64,000 nt of DNA from Pseudolysinimonas_A sp039912695 (GCF_039912695.1 NZ_JBDSPJ010000022.1:62001-126000), one strand, 5' to 3'; numbered from the stretch's first letter, positions 42,994 through 51,964 are shown. Made by a program: numbers and translations. Notes: a model not told the origin generated them from the sequence alone.

Positions 42994-44007
42994 ATGCGGA
43001 TCGTCGTCGCACCGGATTCGTTCAAGGGTTCTCTGGATGCTCGAGCGGTAGCCGAGGCGATCGGCGAAGGCTGGAGATCGGTACGCGCCGACGACGACCT
43101 GGTGCTCCTGCCTCAGGCCGACGGCGGCGAAGGCACCCTCGACGCGATCGCTGCCTCGGTGCCCGGCACAACGTTCCGTTCGGCGGGCCAGGTCACCGGT
43201 CCCGACGGCCGACCGGTTGCCGGCGAATGGCTCGAACTGCCCGACGGCACCGCGGTCGTCGAATTGGCGCGATCGTCGGGCATCGCGCTCATGGAACGTC
43301 TCGACCCCATCGGCGCGACCACCCGCGGGATGGGCGAGACGATCGCGGCCGCCTTGGATGCCGGCTCGACCGCCCTGATCATCGCGTTGGGTGGGTCGGC
43401 ATCTACGGATGGCGGGGCAGGTGCTCTGGATGCTCTCGCCGGCTACCGCCCACCGGCCGGCGGGGTGCGCCTGCTGACCGATGTCACGGCACCTCTGCTC
43501 GGACCTACCGGTGCGGCCGCGACGTTCGGACCGCAGAAAGGCGCGACGCTCTCCCAGATCGCCGAACTCGAGGATCGGCTCACTCGCTTCGCAGCGACCT
43601 TCGACGCCGATCCGGCCAGCCCGGGTGCGGGTGCGGCCGGAGGCACGGCATTCGGGTTTCTCGCCGCCTGGCAGGCCACGATCCACCCCGGCGCCCCAGA
43701 GATCGGGACGCTGACCGGGTTGGATCGGCAACTCGGCTGTGCTGACGTGCTGATGACCGGCGAAGGAGCATTCGATCAGACCTCGACTCAGGGCAAGGTC
43801 GTCGGCCACGCATTCGAACTCGCGCAGCGCAACAGCACCGGTGTGATCGCGATTGCAGGCCGTTTCACGACCGAGCCGCCGTCGCTGGACGGGCTGCTGG
43901 TGGCATCCATCTCCCTCTCGGTTCTCGCCGGATCAGCGGAAGCCGCCATGGCCGACCCACACCACTGGCTGATCGAAGCCGGGAGAAAAGCAGCAGAGAC
44001 CGTCTAA
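42994..44007 (+). CDS. Glycerate kinase (GlxK/GarK family)
   Basis: 337 residues from ATG 42994 with GGGAG upstream. Family segments: RIVVAPDSFKGSLDA at the N-terminus, LPQADGGEGTLDAI, ALGGSASTDGGAGALDAL and the late CADVLMTGEGAFDQTSTQGKVV. It phosphorylates glycerate (glyoxylate or glycerol-derived) to a phosphoglycerate entering glycolysis/gluconeogenesis. It starts 24 bases behind the tRNA and its stop overlaps the converging ramB-like stop by 4 bases. 2- versus 3-phosphoglycerate product cannot be decided. Confidence 0.94.
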   Translation: MRIVVAPDSFKGSLDARAVAEAIGEGWRSVRADDDLVLLPQADGGEGTLDAIAASVPGTTFRSAGQVTGPDGRPVAGEWLELPDGTAVVELARSSGIALMERLDPIGATTRGMGETIAAALDAGSTALIIALGGSASTDGGAGALDALAGYRPPAGGVRLLTDVTAPLLGPTGAAATFGPQKGATLSQIAELEDRLTRFAATFDADPASPGAGAAGGTAFGFLAAWQATIHPGAPEIGTLTGLDRQLGCADVLMTGEGAFDQTSTQGKVVGHAFELAQRNSTGVIAIAGRFTTEPPSLDGLLVASISLSVLAGSAEAAMADPHHWLIEAGRKAAETV

Positions 44008-45449
44008 CTCGAGGCGTGACTCTCCAGGAACTCGTAGAGCTCACGGTCATCGACACCCGGGAAGGTTCCGGATGGCAGCGGCGAAAAGATGTGCGCGTGC
44101 ACCTTGGCGCTCGACCAGGACTTGCCCGACCAGTGCGCGGCCAGGTCGGCCGGGGGGCGGCGGCAGCAGGACGCATCGGGGCACCGTGACTGCTCCCGGC
44201 GCTGGGTCTCGCGTCCGCGGAACCATTTCGCATCGTCGAACGGCACCCCGATGCTGATCGAGAACTCGTCGTTCGCGGCGCTCGTGCCGATCTGGGTGGA
44301 CTCGAAGAAGGTGCCGCTCGGGGTATCGGTGTACTGGTAGAACTCGGTCGTGCGGTTGGTACGCACGAACGCCCGGCGAGCGCTCCAGTACCGGCAGACG
44401 ATCTCACCTTCGACCGATCCGGTGACGTCGGTAGGCAGCGGGAGCCCGTCATTTTCGTAGGCTTTCGCGATGGCGCCGTCGCCTCCGACTCTGAGGAAGT
44501 GCGTGCGCATCCCGAGGTGAGCGGTCGCGAGGTTGGTGAAGCGCAGCGCCGCGGCCTCGTGGGTGACGCCGAAGGCATCCCGAAAGTCTTCGAGAGCGAT
44601 GTCCCGGTCGTCTTTGGCTTGACGCAGAAACTGCAGTGACTGGGTCTGGGGCATCAGGCATGCGGCCGCGAAGTAGTTGATCTCGAGACGCTGCTGCAGG
44701 AACCCGGCGTAGTCGAGCGGAGCTTGGTGGCCGAGCAGCCGGTGGGCGATCGCCTGAAGCGCCATCGAACGCAGTCCGTGGCCCCCGGGGATCGATGCCG
44801 GCGGCAGGTAGATGCGGCCGTTCTCGAGATCGGTGACCGAACGTGCGGAATGTGGGAGGTCGCCGACGTAGACCAGTTCGAACCCGAGCTTTTCGGCGAT
44901 TCGTCCGACCGACCGGTGAGTGAGGGCGCCGCCGGCGTGACCGACACCGCGCAGAGTGTCTTCGACCAGATCCTCAATCTCGGGGATGTGGTTGTCGCGT
45001 TCGCGCATTCGGGCCCGCAGCTCCGTGTTGGCGCGGCGGGCTTCCTCGGGGGTCGCGATCGCTTCGAGGGACCGGCGAGAGAGCTCACGGTGCAGGCCGA
45101 CGAGCGCTCGGAGAGTCTCATCCGGCATCCCCTTGCTCGCACGTACGGCCGGGATGCCGAGCTGCGCGTACACCGGGCTGGCCTGGGCGCGCTCCAACTC
45201 GATTTCGAGTCCGGCGCGTTCCGTGGGAGCACTCGCGTCGAGCAACTGGGCGAGCTGGATGCCGAGCCGCCCGGCGATCGCTTCGAGTAGCGAGAGCCGA
45301 GGCTCCCGATGTCCGTTCTCCATCAGGGACAACTGGCTGCCCGCGATACCGACCGCGCTTCCCAGTTGCTGGAGGGTGAGACCGGCCTCGGTGCGGAAGA
45401 ACCGCATCCGTTGCCCCAGCATCGCGAGATCCTTCACAAAATCAACCAT
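44004..45449 (-). CDS. RamB-like XRE/ImmA-type transcriptional regulator of acetate/gluconeogenic metabolism
   Basis: 481 residues from ATG 45449; the frame is open further upstream to 45773 but that would run through the pckG coding start. N-terminal helix-turn-helix (GQRMRFFRTEAGLTLQQLGSAVGIAGSQLSLMENG), then an IrrE/ImmA-type peptidase-like region (ALQAIAHRLLGH, LEINYFAAACLMP) and a C-terminal Cys-rich domain with CPDASCCRRPP. This is the layout of the RamB/short-chain fatty acyl regulator family, where RamB controls acetate and glyoxylate genes in Corynebacterium. Divergent from PEP carboxykinase, a plausible target. Confidence 0.87.
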   Translation of the reverse strand: MVDFVKDLAMLGQRMRFFRTEAGLTLQQLGSAVGIAGSQLSLMENGHREPRLSLLEAIAGRLGIQLAQLLDASAPTERAGLEIELERAQASPVYAQLGIPAVRASKGMPDETLRALVGLHRELSRRSLEAIATPEEARRANTELRARMRERDNHIPEIEDLVEDTLRGVGHAGGALTHRSVGRIAEKLGFELVYVGDLPHSARSVTDLENGRIYLPPASIPGGHGLRSMALQAIAHRLLGHQAPLDYAGFLQQRLEINYFAAACLMPQTQSLQFLRQAKDDRDIALEDFRDAFGVTHEAAALRFTNLATAHLGMRTHFLRVGGDGAIAKAYENDGLPLPTDVTGSVEGEIVCRYWSARRAFVRTNRTTEFYQYTDTPSGTFFESTQIGTSAANDEFSISIGVPFDDAKWFRGRETQRREQSRCPDASCCRRPPADLAAHWSGKSWSSAKVHAHIFSPLPSGTFPGVDDRELYEFLESHASS

Positions 45450-45455
45450 AGGGAA

Positions 45456-45469
45456 AGAATCGAGATTCT
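45456..45469. promoter_or_regulatory. Palindrome AGAATC-GA-GATTCT between ramB-like gene and pckG
   Basis: Perfect 6-base arms with 2-base centre, starting seven bases upstream of the regulator's ATG. On the minus strand the GATTCT arm lies six bases before the ATG and could double as its -10. Related GATTCGA/TTCGAGA motifs occur near 45481-45505. Candidate autoregulatory operator. Confidence 0.4.
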
Positions 45470-45576
45470 TGCCCTCTAATTCGAGAAGATTCGAACCAAA
45501 TCGAGAGGCAGGGTTGTCATAGGCGGGATTTTTCCCCGCAATGCTTTCCCGAAATGCCGACGACAAGGGGCTGACC

Positions 45577-47454
45577 GTGACTCTCACCGCACACCGGCGC
45601 CCCCAAGGCAGCGACTCGGAGTCTCCCGCCCCGGCTGAGCGCCACGCGACCCGGGCAGCGCCCGACGGAGCCGACCCCCGCGTGGTCGCATGGGTTGCCC
45701 AGATGGCCGATCTGACCACCCCGGACGACGTCGTGTGGTGCGACGGCTCCCGGCGTGAGGCCGACGACCTCATCCGCCGGATGGTCGATCAGGGCACCCT
45801 GGTGCGGCTCAACGCCGAACACCGGCCCTACAGTTTTCTCGCCCGCAGCCACCCCGACGACGTCGCGCGGGTCGAGTCGCGCACCTTCATCTGCTCCTCC
45901 TCGAAGGCCGAGGCCGGCCCCACCAATAACTGGCGCGAGCCGACCGAGATGCGCACCACGCTCGACGGGTTGTTCGCCGGCTCGATGCGCGGCCGCACGA
46001 TGTACGTCGTGCCGTTCTCGATGGGGCCGCTCGGCAGCCCGCTCTCCCGAATCGGCGTGCAGGTCACCGACTCGCCCTACGTCGTGGTCAGCATGGGGAT
46101 CATGACGCGCATGGGCTCGGCGGCGCTGAACTTGATCGAACCTGAAACGCAGTGGGTGCGGGCCGCGCACACCGCGGGAGCCCCGCTCGAGCAGGGCGAA
46201 GCCGGCGTCGCGTGGCCGTGCAACGACACCAAGTACATCTCGCACTTCCCGGACACTCGCGAAATCTGGTCGTTCGGCTCGCAATACGGCGGCAACGCGA
46301 TTCTCGCCAAGAAGGCATTCGCGCTGCGGATCGCCTCGGTGATGGCACGCGAGGAAGGCTGGCTTGCCGAGCACATGTTGTTGCTCAAGGTCACCAACCC
46401 AGCGGGTCGGGTGTTTCATGTGGCCGCCGCATTCCCGAGCGCCTGCGGCAAGACGAACTTTGCGATGCTCAAGCCGAGCATCCCCGGGTGGATGGTCGAG
46501 ACGATCGGCGACGACATCGCCTGGCTCGCCCCAGATTCCGAGGGCAAGCTGCGGGCGATCAATCCTGAGGCGGGATTCTTCGGGATCGCCCCGGGTACCG
46601 GCGTGGCGACGAACTCGACGGCCATCGACACCATCTGGGGCAACACCATCTTTACCAACGTCGCGCTTCGCCCGGACGGGGATGTCTGGTGGGAGGGGCT
46701 CACCGACGCGGTGCCTGAGCACCTCACCGATTGGACGGGCCAACCGTGGACGCCGCACTCCGGTCGTCCGGCGGCGCACCCGAACTCACGTTTTACCGTG
46801 GCCGCCTCCCAGTGCCCGACGATCTCCGACGACTGGGAAGACCCGCGAGGCGTCGTCATCGACGCGATCATCTTCGGCGGCCGGCGTGCCACCAACGTGC
46901 CACTGGTGGCGGAGGCACGGGATTGGGAACATGGCGTCTTCATGGGCGCCACGATCTCGTCCGAGCGCACGGCGGCCGCCGAGGGCACTCTCGGGGAGCT
47001 GCGTCGCGATCCGTTCGCCATGCTCCCCTTCTGTGGCTACAACATGGCCGACCACTGGGCGCACTGGCTCGAGGTCGGCAGCTCACTCCGGGCGACAGGT
47101 GGCGTTCCGCGGATCTTCCAGGTCAACTGGTTCCGCAAGGGCGACGACGGCAGCTTCCTCTGGCCCGGATTCGGCGACAACGGCCGGGTACTCGCCTGGA
47201 TCCTGGACCGCGTCGAGGGCCGTGCCCCCGCCGTCGCGAGCCCGCTCGGTTGGCTCCCTGCGCCGGGCGCCATCGACCTCACCGGCGCTGACGTGAGCGA
47301 GACCGCTTGGCAGCAGCTGTTCGCGATCGACCCGGCCGCGCACCTGGCCGAGGCGGACGACGCGGAGGACTTCTTCGACGGTTTCGGCGACCGGGTGCCG
47401 GTGGCCGTGCGAGCTCAACTCGAGGAGCTGCGCAGGCGGATGCGCGCGGCCTGA
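45577..47454 (+). CDS. pckG: Phosphoenolpyruvate carboxykinase (GTP)
   Basis: 625 residues from GTG 45577, which has AAGGGG seven bases upstream; an ATG at 45541 would add 12 residues. GTP-type motifs: P-loop and catalytic Cys in FPSACGKTNFAML, substrate-binding NNWREPTEMR, ISHFPDTREIWSFGSQYGGN, and the guanine site near FMGATISSERTAAAEG. It converts oxaloacetate and GTP to PEP and CO2, the entry step of gluconeogenesis. Divergent from the RamB-like regulator, 127 bases of control region between. A GCGGG/CCCGC hairpin (45523-45539) lies just before the gene. Confidence 0.96.
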   Translation: MTLTAHRRPQGSDSESPAPAERHATRAAPDGADPRVVAWVAQMADLTTPDDVVWCDGSRREADDLIRRMVDQGTLVRLNAEHRPYSFLARSHPDDVARVESRTFICSSSKAEAGPTNNWREPTEMRTTLDGLFAGSMRGRTMYVVPFSMGPLGSPLSRIGVQVTDSPYVVVSMGIMTRMGSAALNLIEPETQWVRAAHTAGAPLEQGEAGVAWPCNDTKYISHFPDTREIWSFGSQYGGNAILAKKAFALRIASVMAREEGWLAEHMLLLKVTNPAGRVFHVAAAFPSACGKTNFAMLKPSIPGWMVETIGDDIAWLAPDSEGKLRAINPEAGFFGIAPGTGVATNSTAIDTIWGNTIFTNVALRPDGDVWWEGLTDAVPEHLTDWTGQPWTPHSGRPAAHPNSRFTVAASQCPTISDDWEDPRGVVIDAIIFGGRRATNVPLVAEARDWEHGVFMGATISSERTAAAEGTLGELRRDPFAMLPFCGYNMADHWAHWLEVGSSLRATGGVPRIFQVNWFRKGDDGSFLWPGFGDNGRVLAWILDRVEGRAPAVASPLGWLPAPGAIDLTGADVSETAWQQLFAIDPAAHLAEADDAEDFFDGFGDRVPVAVRAQLEELRRRMRAA

Positions 47455-47523
47455 CGACCGCAATTCCCCGGCCAAACTTCGTGCTACTTTTTACCAACTT
47501 TGGTCACAAAAACGGGTGGTTCG

Positions 47524-49512
47524 GTGAACAGTGGAAGCCCGCGATCATCCGGCCTTGGCTCGCAGCCTTGGCGGCGAAGTGGACTTCTTGCCCTTGCACT
47601 CTTAGCGTCAGCGGCGATCGGCCTGGGGGCAGTGCCGAGCGTGGCACGCGCGGTCGATCCGGAGCCGCTGGCCGCTCGCCTGATCGCTGAGCCCTACGCG
47701 ACCACCGGCGTGCGGGTGACCGTGAGCGGCATGAGTGGCATGGCCGGTTTGACGAACGACGGCACCTTCGCCTACATGCTCAACGGCTCCGGCAGCATCG
47801 TCAGCACTCCGCTCGCTGATATTCCCTTGACGCCAGGTTCGACGTTCAGCGCCACCGGGACGGTGCATCCGGTTCAGTGGGGCGTGGCTGGCGCACCTGC
47901 GCTTCCCGGCAACCTCCTGAGGCTCAGCATTGCCGCGAGCCACGGTTGCATATTCATCACGAGTGGCGACAACACCGAAGGCTCTATTCACCTCTACTGC
48001 ATTTCGGTCGCTGACTGGACGGTCACTGAGGTCGCCGTACCCGCGAGCTACCCTCTTCCCGAGGGGTTCTACTACACGTTCAGCAGTCTGATCGATTTTC
48101 CCGACGGCCGCATCGGCAAAGTGTCGAAGTACACGTCCACCAGCGGCGGGTATCAGTCGACACTGCGCACCTATCAGGTAACGGGCACGGGGGCAGCGGT
48201 CACCATCGCGTGGTCCGAGGACTACGTGATGTTCGATCCTGACAATTTTGCCGTCGACGAGCATGGAATCGCCACGGACGGCACGTATCTGTACCGCATC
48301 CAGTGGCGGGACTTTAATCCGAACTTCAAGTCGTGGAAGCTGTCGAGCGGTTCGAGCGCCTCGGTGTCGTTTGCCGGCAACTACACCCAACCGTTCGACA
48401 ATATGCACTACTTGTCGCACAACCACGTCGCCAACTACTACATGGTCGGTCACTACAACGGTTCCGAGTTCTTCATCACGAGCGCGGCAGACCCTGGCCC
48501 GGGCCCGGGGAACCCGCTCAATCCCGCGCTCGGCACGCCAACCTCGACAACTGACGGATGCACGGCGACGATCTCAAACTACGACGCCGCGTTTGACTGG
48601 TCCGCTTCCGTCAGCGCGGGGTCAGCCACGATCGACTCATCGGGTTTGCTCAGCGTCACGGGTCTCGCTCGCGGGGCGTCCGTCTCGATCACCGTCAGTG
48701 CGACTCGATCGGGCTATCCGAGCGGGTCAACGGTGATCACCTGTACGTCGTTGGCGCTCGCAGCGCCCGATGCCCCGACAGGCCTGAGCGTGAAGCCAGA
48801 AAACGGTCGAGTCTCGCTCGCGTGGACAGCACCCGCTGACGACGGGGGCAGCGCCATCCTGACGTACCAGGCACGGGTTCTTGACGCCGGGGGCAACCCC
48901 CTTGCTCCAGCCGTCGAGTGTTCAACGGCCACACTCGACTACTGCAGCATGAGTGGGCTGTCCAACGGGACCGCCTATCTGGTTGAGGTGCGTGCCAGCA
49001 ACGCAATTGGAGATAGCCCGTGGTCGACTCGCGCCGCTCTCACCCCCGGCGTTCCCGTTGCGGTCGCGCCGACCACCGACCCTGATTCGGCCGATCTGAC
49101 CCTCAACGACCATGATCCGGTGGAGGGGACGACCATCGTGCTCACCGCCTACGGATTCCGCCCGGGCACCCAGGTTGATTTCTGGCTCAACTCCACACCG
49201 CTGTTGCTGGGCTCGGCCATTGCAAACTCGTCGGGAATTGCGGTTCTGAGCGCCACACTTCCGAGCAACTTTTCGGGAATTCACGTAGCTCAGGCTCTCG
49301 GAGTCGGCCCCAGCGGCATCTACCGCAATCTGACGCAACAGCTCACCATTCGGTCCGCCGGCTCGCTGGCGTCAACGGGAAGCACGATCACACCGACGGT
49401 GGCGCTGGCATCCTCGCTCGTAGCTCTGGGCCTCGCGCTTCTCGCGTTCGGAGGCTGGAGTTCCCGCGGTGCTGCAGCCATGATCCGCAGGCGGCGGCTT
49501 ACCCATTCCTAG
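47524..49512 (+). CDS. Surface protein with fibronectin III domain and LAXTG sorting signal
   Basis: About 662 residues from GTG 47524 (a TTG at 47500 is also possible). Signal peptide GLLALALLASAAIGLGAVPSVARA, a ~300-residue N-terminal region of unknown fold (beta-propeller-like, rich in Ser/Thr/Gly and aromatic residues), a Big2-like stretch (SVSAGSATIDSSGLLSVTGLA), a fibronectin type III domain (APTGLSVKPENGRVSLAWTAP), a further beta domain (FRPGTQVDFWLNSTPLLLGSA), and the end LASTG plus hydrophobic helix plus RRRR. LAXTG is the motif of class E sortases of high-GC Gram-positives, so the protein is probably bound to the cell wall. Followed by a strong terminator. Confidence 0.88.
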   Translation: MNSGSPRSSGLGSQPWRRSGLLALALLASAAIGLGAVPSVARAVDPEPLAARLIAEPYATTGVRVTVSGMSGMAGLTNDGTFAYMLNGSGSIVSTPLADIPLTPGSTFSATGTVHPVQWGVAGAPALPGNLLRLSIAASHGCIFITSGDNTEGSIHLYCISVADWTVTEVAVPASYPLPEGFYYTFSSLIDFPDGRIGKVSKYTSTSGGYQSTLRTYQVTGTGAAVTIAWSEDYVMFDPDNFAVDEHGIATDGTYLYRIQWRDFNPNFKSWKLSSGSSASVSFAGNYTQPFDNMHYLSHNHVANYYMVGHYNGSEFFITSAADPGPGPGNPLNPALGTPTSTTDGCTATISNYDAAFDWSASVSAGSATIDSSGLLSVTGLARGASVSITVSATRSGYPSGSTVITCTSLALAAPDAPTGLSVKPENGRVSLAWTAPADDGGSAILTYQARVLDAGGNPLAPAVECSTATLDYCSMSGLSNGTAYLVEVRASNAIGDSPWSTRAALTPGVPVAVAPTTDPDSADLTLNDHDPVEGTTIVLTAYGFRPGTQVDFWLNSTPLLLGSAIANSSGIAVLSATLPSNFSGIHVAQALGVGPSGIYRNLTQQLTIRSAGSLASTGSTITPTVALASSLVALGLALLAFGGWSSRGAAAMIRRRRLTHS

Positions 49513-49606
49513 CGCGCGGTCTCGCGGCGCGGCCGACTGTCGTCGTCACCGCCGGGAAGTTCGACCACTGATGCGCGCAGCGCTGGAGTATTCTTTGTCC
49601 CCTACG

Positions 49607-49649
49607 GAACGGCGCGCCGACCTCGCTGGCGGCGCGCCGTTCATTTTTT
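49607..49649 (+). terminator. Rho-independent terminator
   Basis: Perfect 12-base stem GAACGGCGCGCC (49607-49618) with GGCGCGCCGTTC (49631-49642), 12-base loop, followed by A and six T. About 95 bases behind the LAXTG protein stop; ends transcription before the sigma factor gene. Confidence 0.9.
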
Positions 49650-49669
49650 GGCCATTCCGGACTTAGCCC

Positions 49670-49693
49670 AACGTTTCCGCCTACCTTCTCGTC
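49670..49693 (+). promoter_or_regulatory. ECF-type promoter of the sigma factor gene
   Basis: AAC (49670-49672), 17 bases, CGTC (49690-49693), then TTA. This matches the -35 AAC / -10 CGTC pattern of ECF sigma promoters. Transcription would begin near 49700, close to GTG 49708. Suggests autoregulation. Confidence 0.55.
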
Positions 49694-49707
49694 TTAGAAG
49701 GTGAGAG

Positions 49708-50295
49708 GTGGAGTGGATGGCGGCGAGAGCTGCGTGGGAAGAAGTTGTCGTCGAGCTGGTCGCCCAGCGCGGCGAGGCTCTCGTGCGCTACGCAACCCTG
49801 CTCTGCGGCAATCGCGACGACGCGGCCGACCTGGTGCAAGACGCGCTCGTGCGGACCTTCGGTCGACTTCGCAACGGATTCAGCGTCGAAAGTGCCGAGG
49901 CGTACGTGCGACGCGCGATCCTCAACGGACATTTGGATGGCGGCCGCCGTACGACGCGCTGGCGCCGCATCGCTCCCCTCGAATACCGACCCGACGAGCA
50001 GGAATCGCCGGCGGGCGGCGTGAATTCACGGCTCGACCTCCACGACGAACTACGCAAACTCACCCCCCGCGAGCGGGCCTGTCTGGTGCTGCGTTATTAC
50101 GACGACCTCAAGGTCGACGACATTGCCGAGACCCTCGGCATCAGCTCGGGCGCGGTGAAGCGCTACCTCAGTGACGGTCTCGCGAAGATGGCGATTTCCC
50201 TCGCCGACGACGGAACAGTTGAAGACCGGCTGACGCCGCGCCCGGCCGGCTCTTCGAGCTCACGGAAGGAGGCTTCCCATGGCCACCGAATCTGA
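49708..50295 (+). CDS. ECF RNA polymerase sigma factor (SigE family)
   Basis: 195 residues. Region 2 is LVRYATLLCGNRDDAADLVQDALVRTFGRL and region 4 is LRKLTPRERACLVLRYYDDLKVDDIAETLGISSGAVKRYLSDGLAKM, with a short basic linker. GTG 49708 has GAAGG just upstream. The C-terminal 30 residues are Ser/Arg-rich and overlap the next gene by 17 bases. The next gene encodes a single-span membrane protein, so a sigma/anti-sigma pair is plausible. An ECF-like promoter lies directly upstream. Confidence 0.93.
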   Translation: MEWMAARAAWEEVVVELVAQRGEALVRYATLLCGNRDDAADLVQDALVRTFGRLRNGFSVESAEAYVRRAILNGHLDGGRRTTRWRRIAPLEYRPDEQESPAGGVNSRLDLHDELRKLTPRERACLVLRYYDDLKVDDIAETLGISSGAVKRYLSDGLAKMAISLADDGTVEDRLTPRPAGSSSSRKEASHGHRI

Positions 50296-51058
50296 CCTGC
50301 GCGACCTCCTGCGCGATCCCGAACCTGAACCCCGGAAACACAGTGGAGGTGGCGCCATCGACGTCGATGCTGTTCTGAGGCGCGCCCATTCGCGCCGCCG
50401 CCCCCGCGTGATCGCGGCGACCGCTGTTGGCGCGCTCGCGATGGTCGGCGTTTTCACGCCGATCGTCCTGTCGTCGCTGCCGACGGCGAATTCGACAGCG
50501 GATCACTCCGCCCTCACCTCCCAGGAGGCTGGCGGTGCGGCACCTATGGCGGGAGACGCCGATCAGGGTTCGCGGGCGGCCGAGTCCGTAGCGCTCTGCG
50601 GCGAGCCCATCCCCGATTCAACGCAGCAAAACCCGGCGCCGAACGGTCTGACCCTGGAGCTGACCTCGGTGGATGCCGTGGCCGGGACGTCGGCGATCCC
50701 GGTGACCGTCACTCTGCACAACGCCGGCCAGGAGCGCATTGTCGGGACCACGGTTGCGACTCCCGAGATCGCCTTCTCGTCGGACGGAATCGTGCTCTGG
50801 CGCAATCCGCTGGCTCCCGCGAACGACGGTTTCGCCGTGATCAACCTGGAGCCCGGTGAGACCTACGTGTACTCGACGCACTTCGAAGCGGTCCGATGCA
50901 CCCCTCCGGACGATCTCGCCCCACTCCCGGATGACCTTCCGGCCGCGGGGCCAGGTCTCTTCGCGGTCAGCGCCGCGATTGAGTTCCATCCTGCCGACGG
51001 CGCGGTCCCGATCGTAATCATCGGCGCCCCAGCCGTCGTCGTGCTCCGCGCGCCCTGA
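50279..51058 (+). CDS. Single-span membrane protein, possible anti-sigma partner
   Basis: 259 residues. Cytoplasmic N-terminus of ~43 residues (acidic RDLLRDPEPEPR then basic RRAHSRRRPR), one membrane helix (about 44-66), and an extracytoplasmic domain of ~190 residues with two Cys, reading like an Ig-type beta sandwich (VTVTLHNAGQERIVG, FAVINLEPGETYVY). ATG 50279 has GGAAGGAGG six bases upstream and lies in the end of the sigma gene. No zinc-binding anti-sigma motif (HxxxCxxC) is present, so the anti-sigma role rests on position and topology only. Confidence 0.8.
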   Translation: MATESDLRDLLRDPEPEPRKHSGGGAIDVDAVLRRAHSRRRPRVIAATAVGALAMVGVFTPIVLSSLPTANSTADHSALTSQEAGGAAPMAGDADQGSRAAESVALCGEPIPDSTQQNPAPNGLTLELTSVDAVAGTSAIPVTVTLHNAGQERIVGTTVATPEIAFSSDGIVLWRNPLAPANDGFAVINLEPGETYVYSTHFEAVRCTPPDDLAPLPDDLPAAGPGLFAVSAAIEFHPADGAVPIVIIGAPAVVVLRAP

Positions 51059-51120
51059 GCTCAACGCCGCCCGAGCTGAACACGCCCCGAGCTGAACACG
51101 CCCTGAGCTGAAATCGCGGA
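51057..51120. repeat. 16-base tandem repeat behind the membrane protein gene
   Basis: Four units at 51057, 51073, 51089 and 51105 share GAGCT(G/C)AACACGCCC(C/T). The array begins within the stop codon (TGA 51056-51058), and the unit ending at 51104 recreates CCCTGAG. Confidence 0.85.
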
Positions 51121-51144
51121 TGTCGCGGTGTGGGCCGGGGTCGC

Positions 51145-51150
51145 TAGGCT
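51145..51150 (+). promoter_or_regulatory. Candidate -10 element (TAGGCT) for pspA
   Basis: TAGGCT 40 bases before the ATG, with a GGAAGG ribosome-binding site at 51175-51180; an ordinary leadered arrangement. No clear -35. Confidence 0.4.
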
Positions 51151-51189
51151 TCGGTACGACGTCGAACCCCGTAACGGAAGGCATTCTCA

Positions 51190-51927
51190 ATGGCGAAGCA
51201 ATCGATCCTCGGCCGTATCTCTCAGCTCGTGCGCGCGAACATCAACGCGCTCATCGACCAGGCGGAGGACCCTCAACTGATGCTCGATCAGTTGGTGCGT
51301 GACTTCACCAACTCCATCGCCGAGGCCGAAGATGCCGTCGCACAGACCATCGGCAATCTGCGGATGATGGAACAAGACCACACCGAAGACATCGACGCCG
51401 CTGCCGACTGGGGCCGCAAGGCACTCGCCGCCAGCGCGAAGGCTGACGAGCTCCGCACCGCCGGTGGCACCGAGGATGCCGACAAGTTCGACAAGCTCGC
51501 CAAGATCGCTCTCGGCAAGCAGATCACCAGCGAGAACGAAGCCAAGACCGCCGAGCCCACGATTGCGTCGCAGACCGCCGTGGTGGCTCAGCTCAAGGAT
51601 GGCCTCGACAAGATGCACGAGCGTCTCAACGAGCTGGTCAGCAAGCGCGACGAACTGATCGCCCGCGCAAAGACCGCCCAGGCCCAGTCGCAGGTGCATG
51701 ACGCACTGAAGAGCATCGACGTGCTCGACCCGACCAGCGAACTCGGTCGCTTCGAAGACAAGGTGCGCCGCGAGGAGTCCAAGGTCATCGGCCAGAACGA
51801 GCTCGACGCGTCAAGCCTCGACTCGCAGTTCGAGAGCCTCGACGACCTCGGCAAGGAAGCCGAAGTCGACACGCGTCTCGCCGCGCTGAAGGCTGGCGGC
51901 ACGACCGCGATCACGACGGGCAACTGA
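51190..51927 (+). CDS. pspA: PspA/IM30 (Vipp1) family membrane-stress protein
   Basis: 245 residues, almost wholly helical. N-terminal amphipathic helix and RISQLVRANINALIDQAEDPQLMLDQLVRDFTNSIAEAEDAV are the family signature; long coiled-coil helices with heptad patterns follow (to ~residue 230). Family proteins polymerise on the inner membrane face as ESCRT-III-like scaffolds and protect against envelope stress. A GGAAGG ribosome-binding site lies ten bases upstream. The gene is monocistronic, 131 bases behind the sigma/membrane-protein pair; no other phage-shock genes (pspC etc.) are adjacent. Confidence 0.93.
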   Translation: MAKQSILGRISQLVRANINALIDQAEDPQLMLDQLVRDFTNSIAEAEDAVAQTIGNLRMMEQDHTEDIDAAADWGRKALAASAKADELRTAGGTEDADKFDKLAKIALGKQITSENEAKTAEPTIASQTAVVAQLKDGLDKMHERLNELVSKRDELIARAKTAQAQSQVHDALKSIDVLDPTSELGRFEDKVRREESKVIGQNELDASSLDSQFESLDDLGKEAEVDTRLAALKAGGTTAITTGN

Positions 51928-51964
51928 CCGCTCGCCCGTTCGAAGTCGCCCTCTCGGCGCGATC

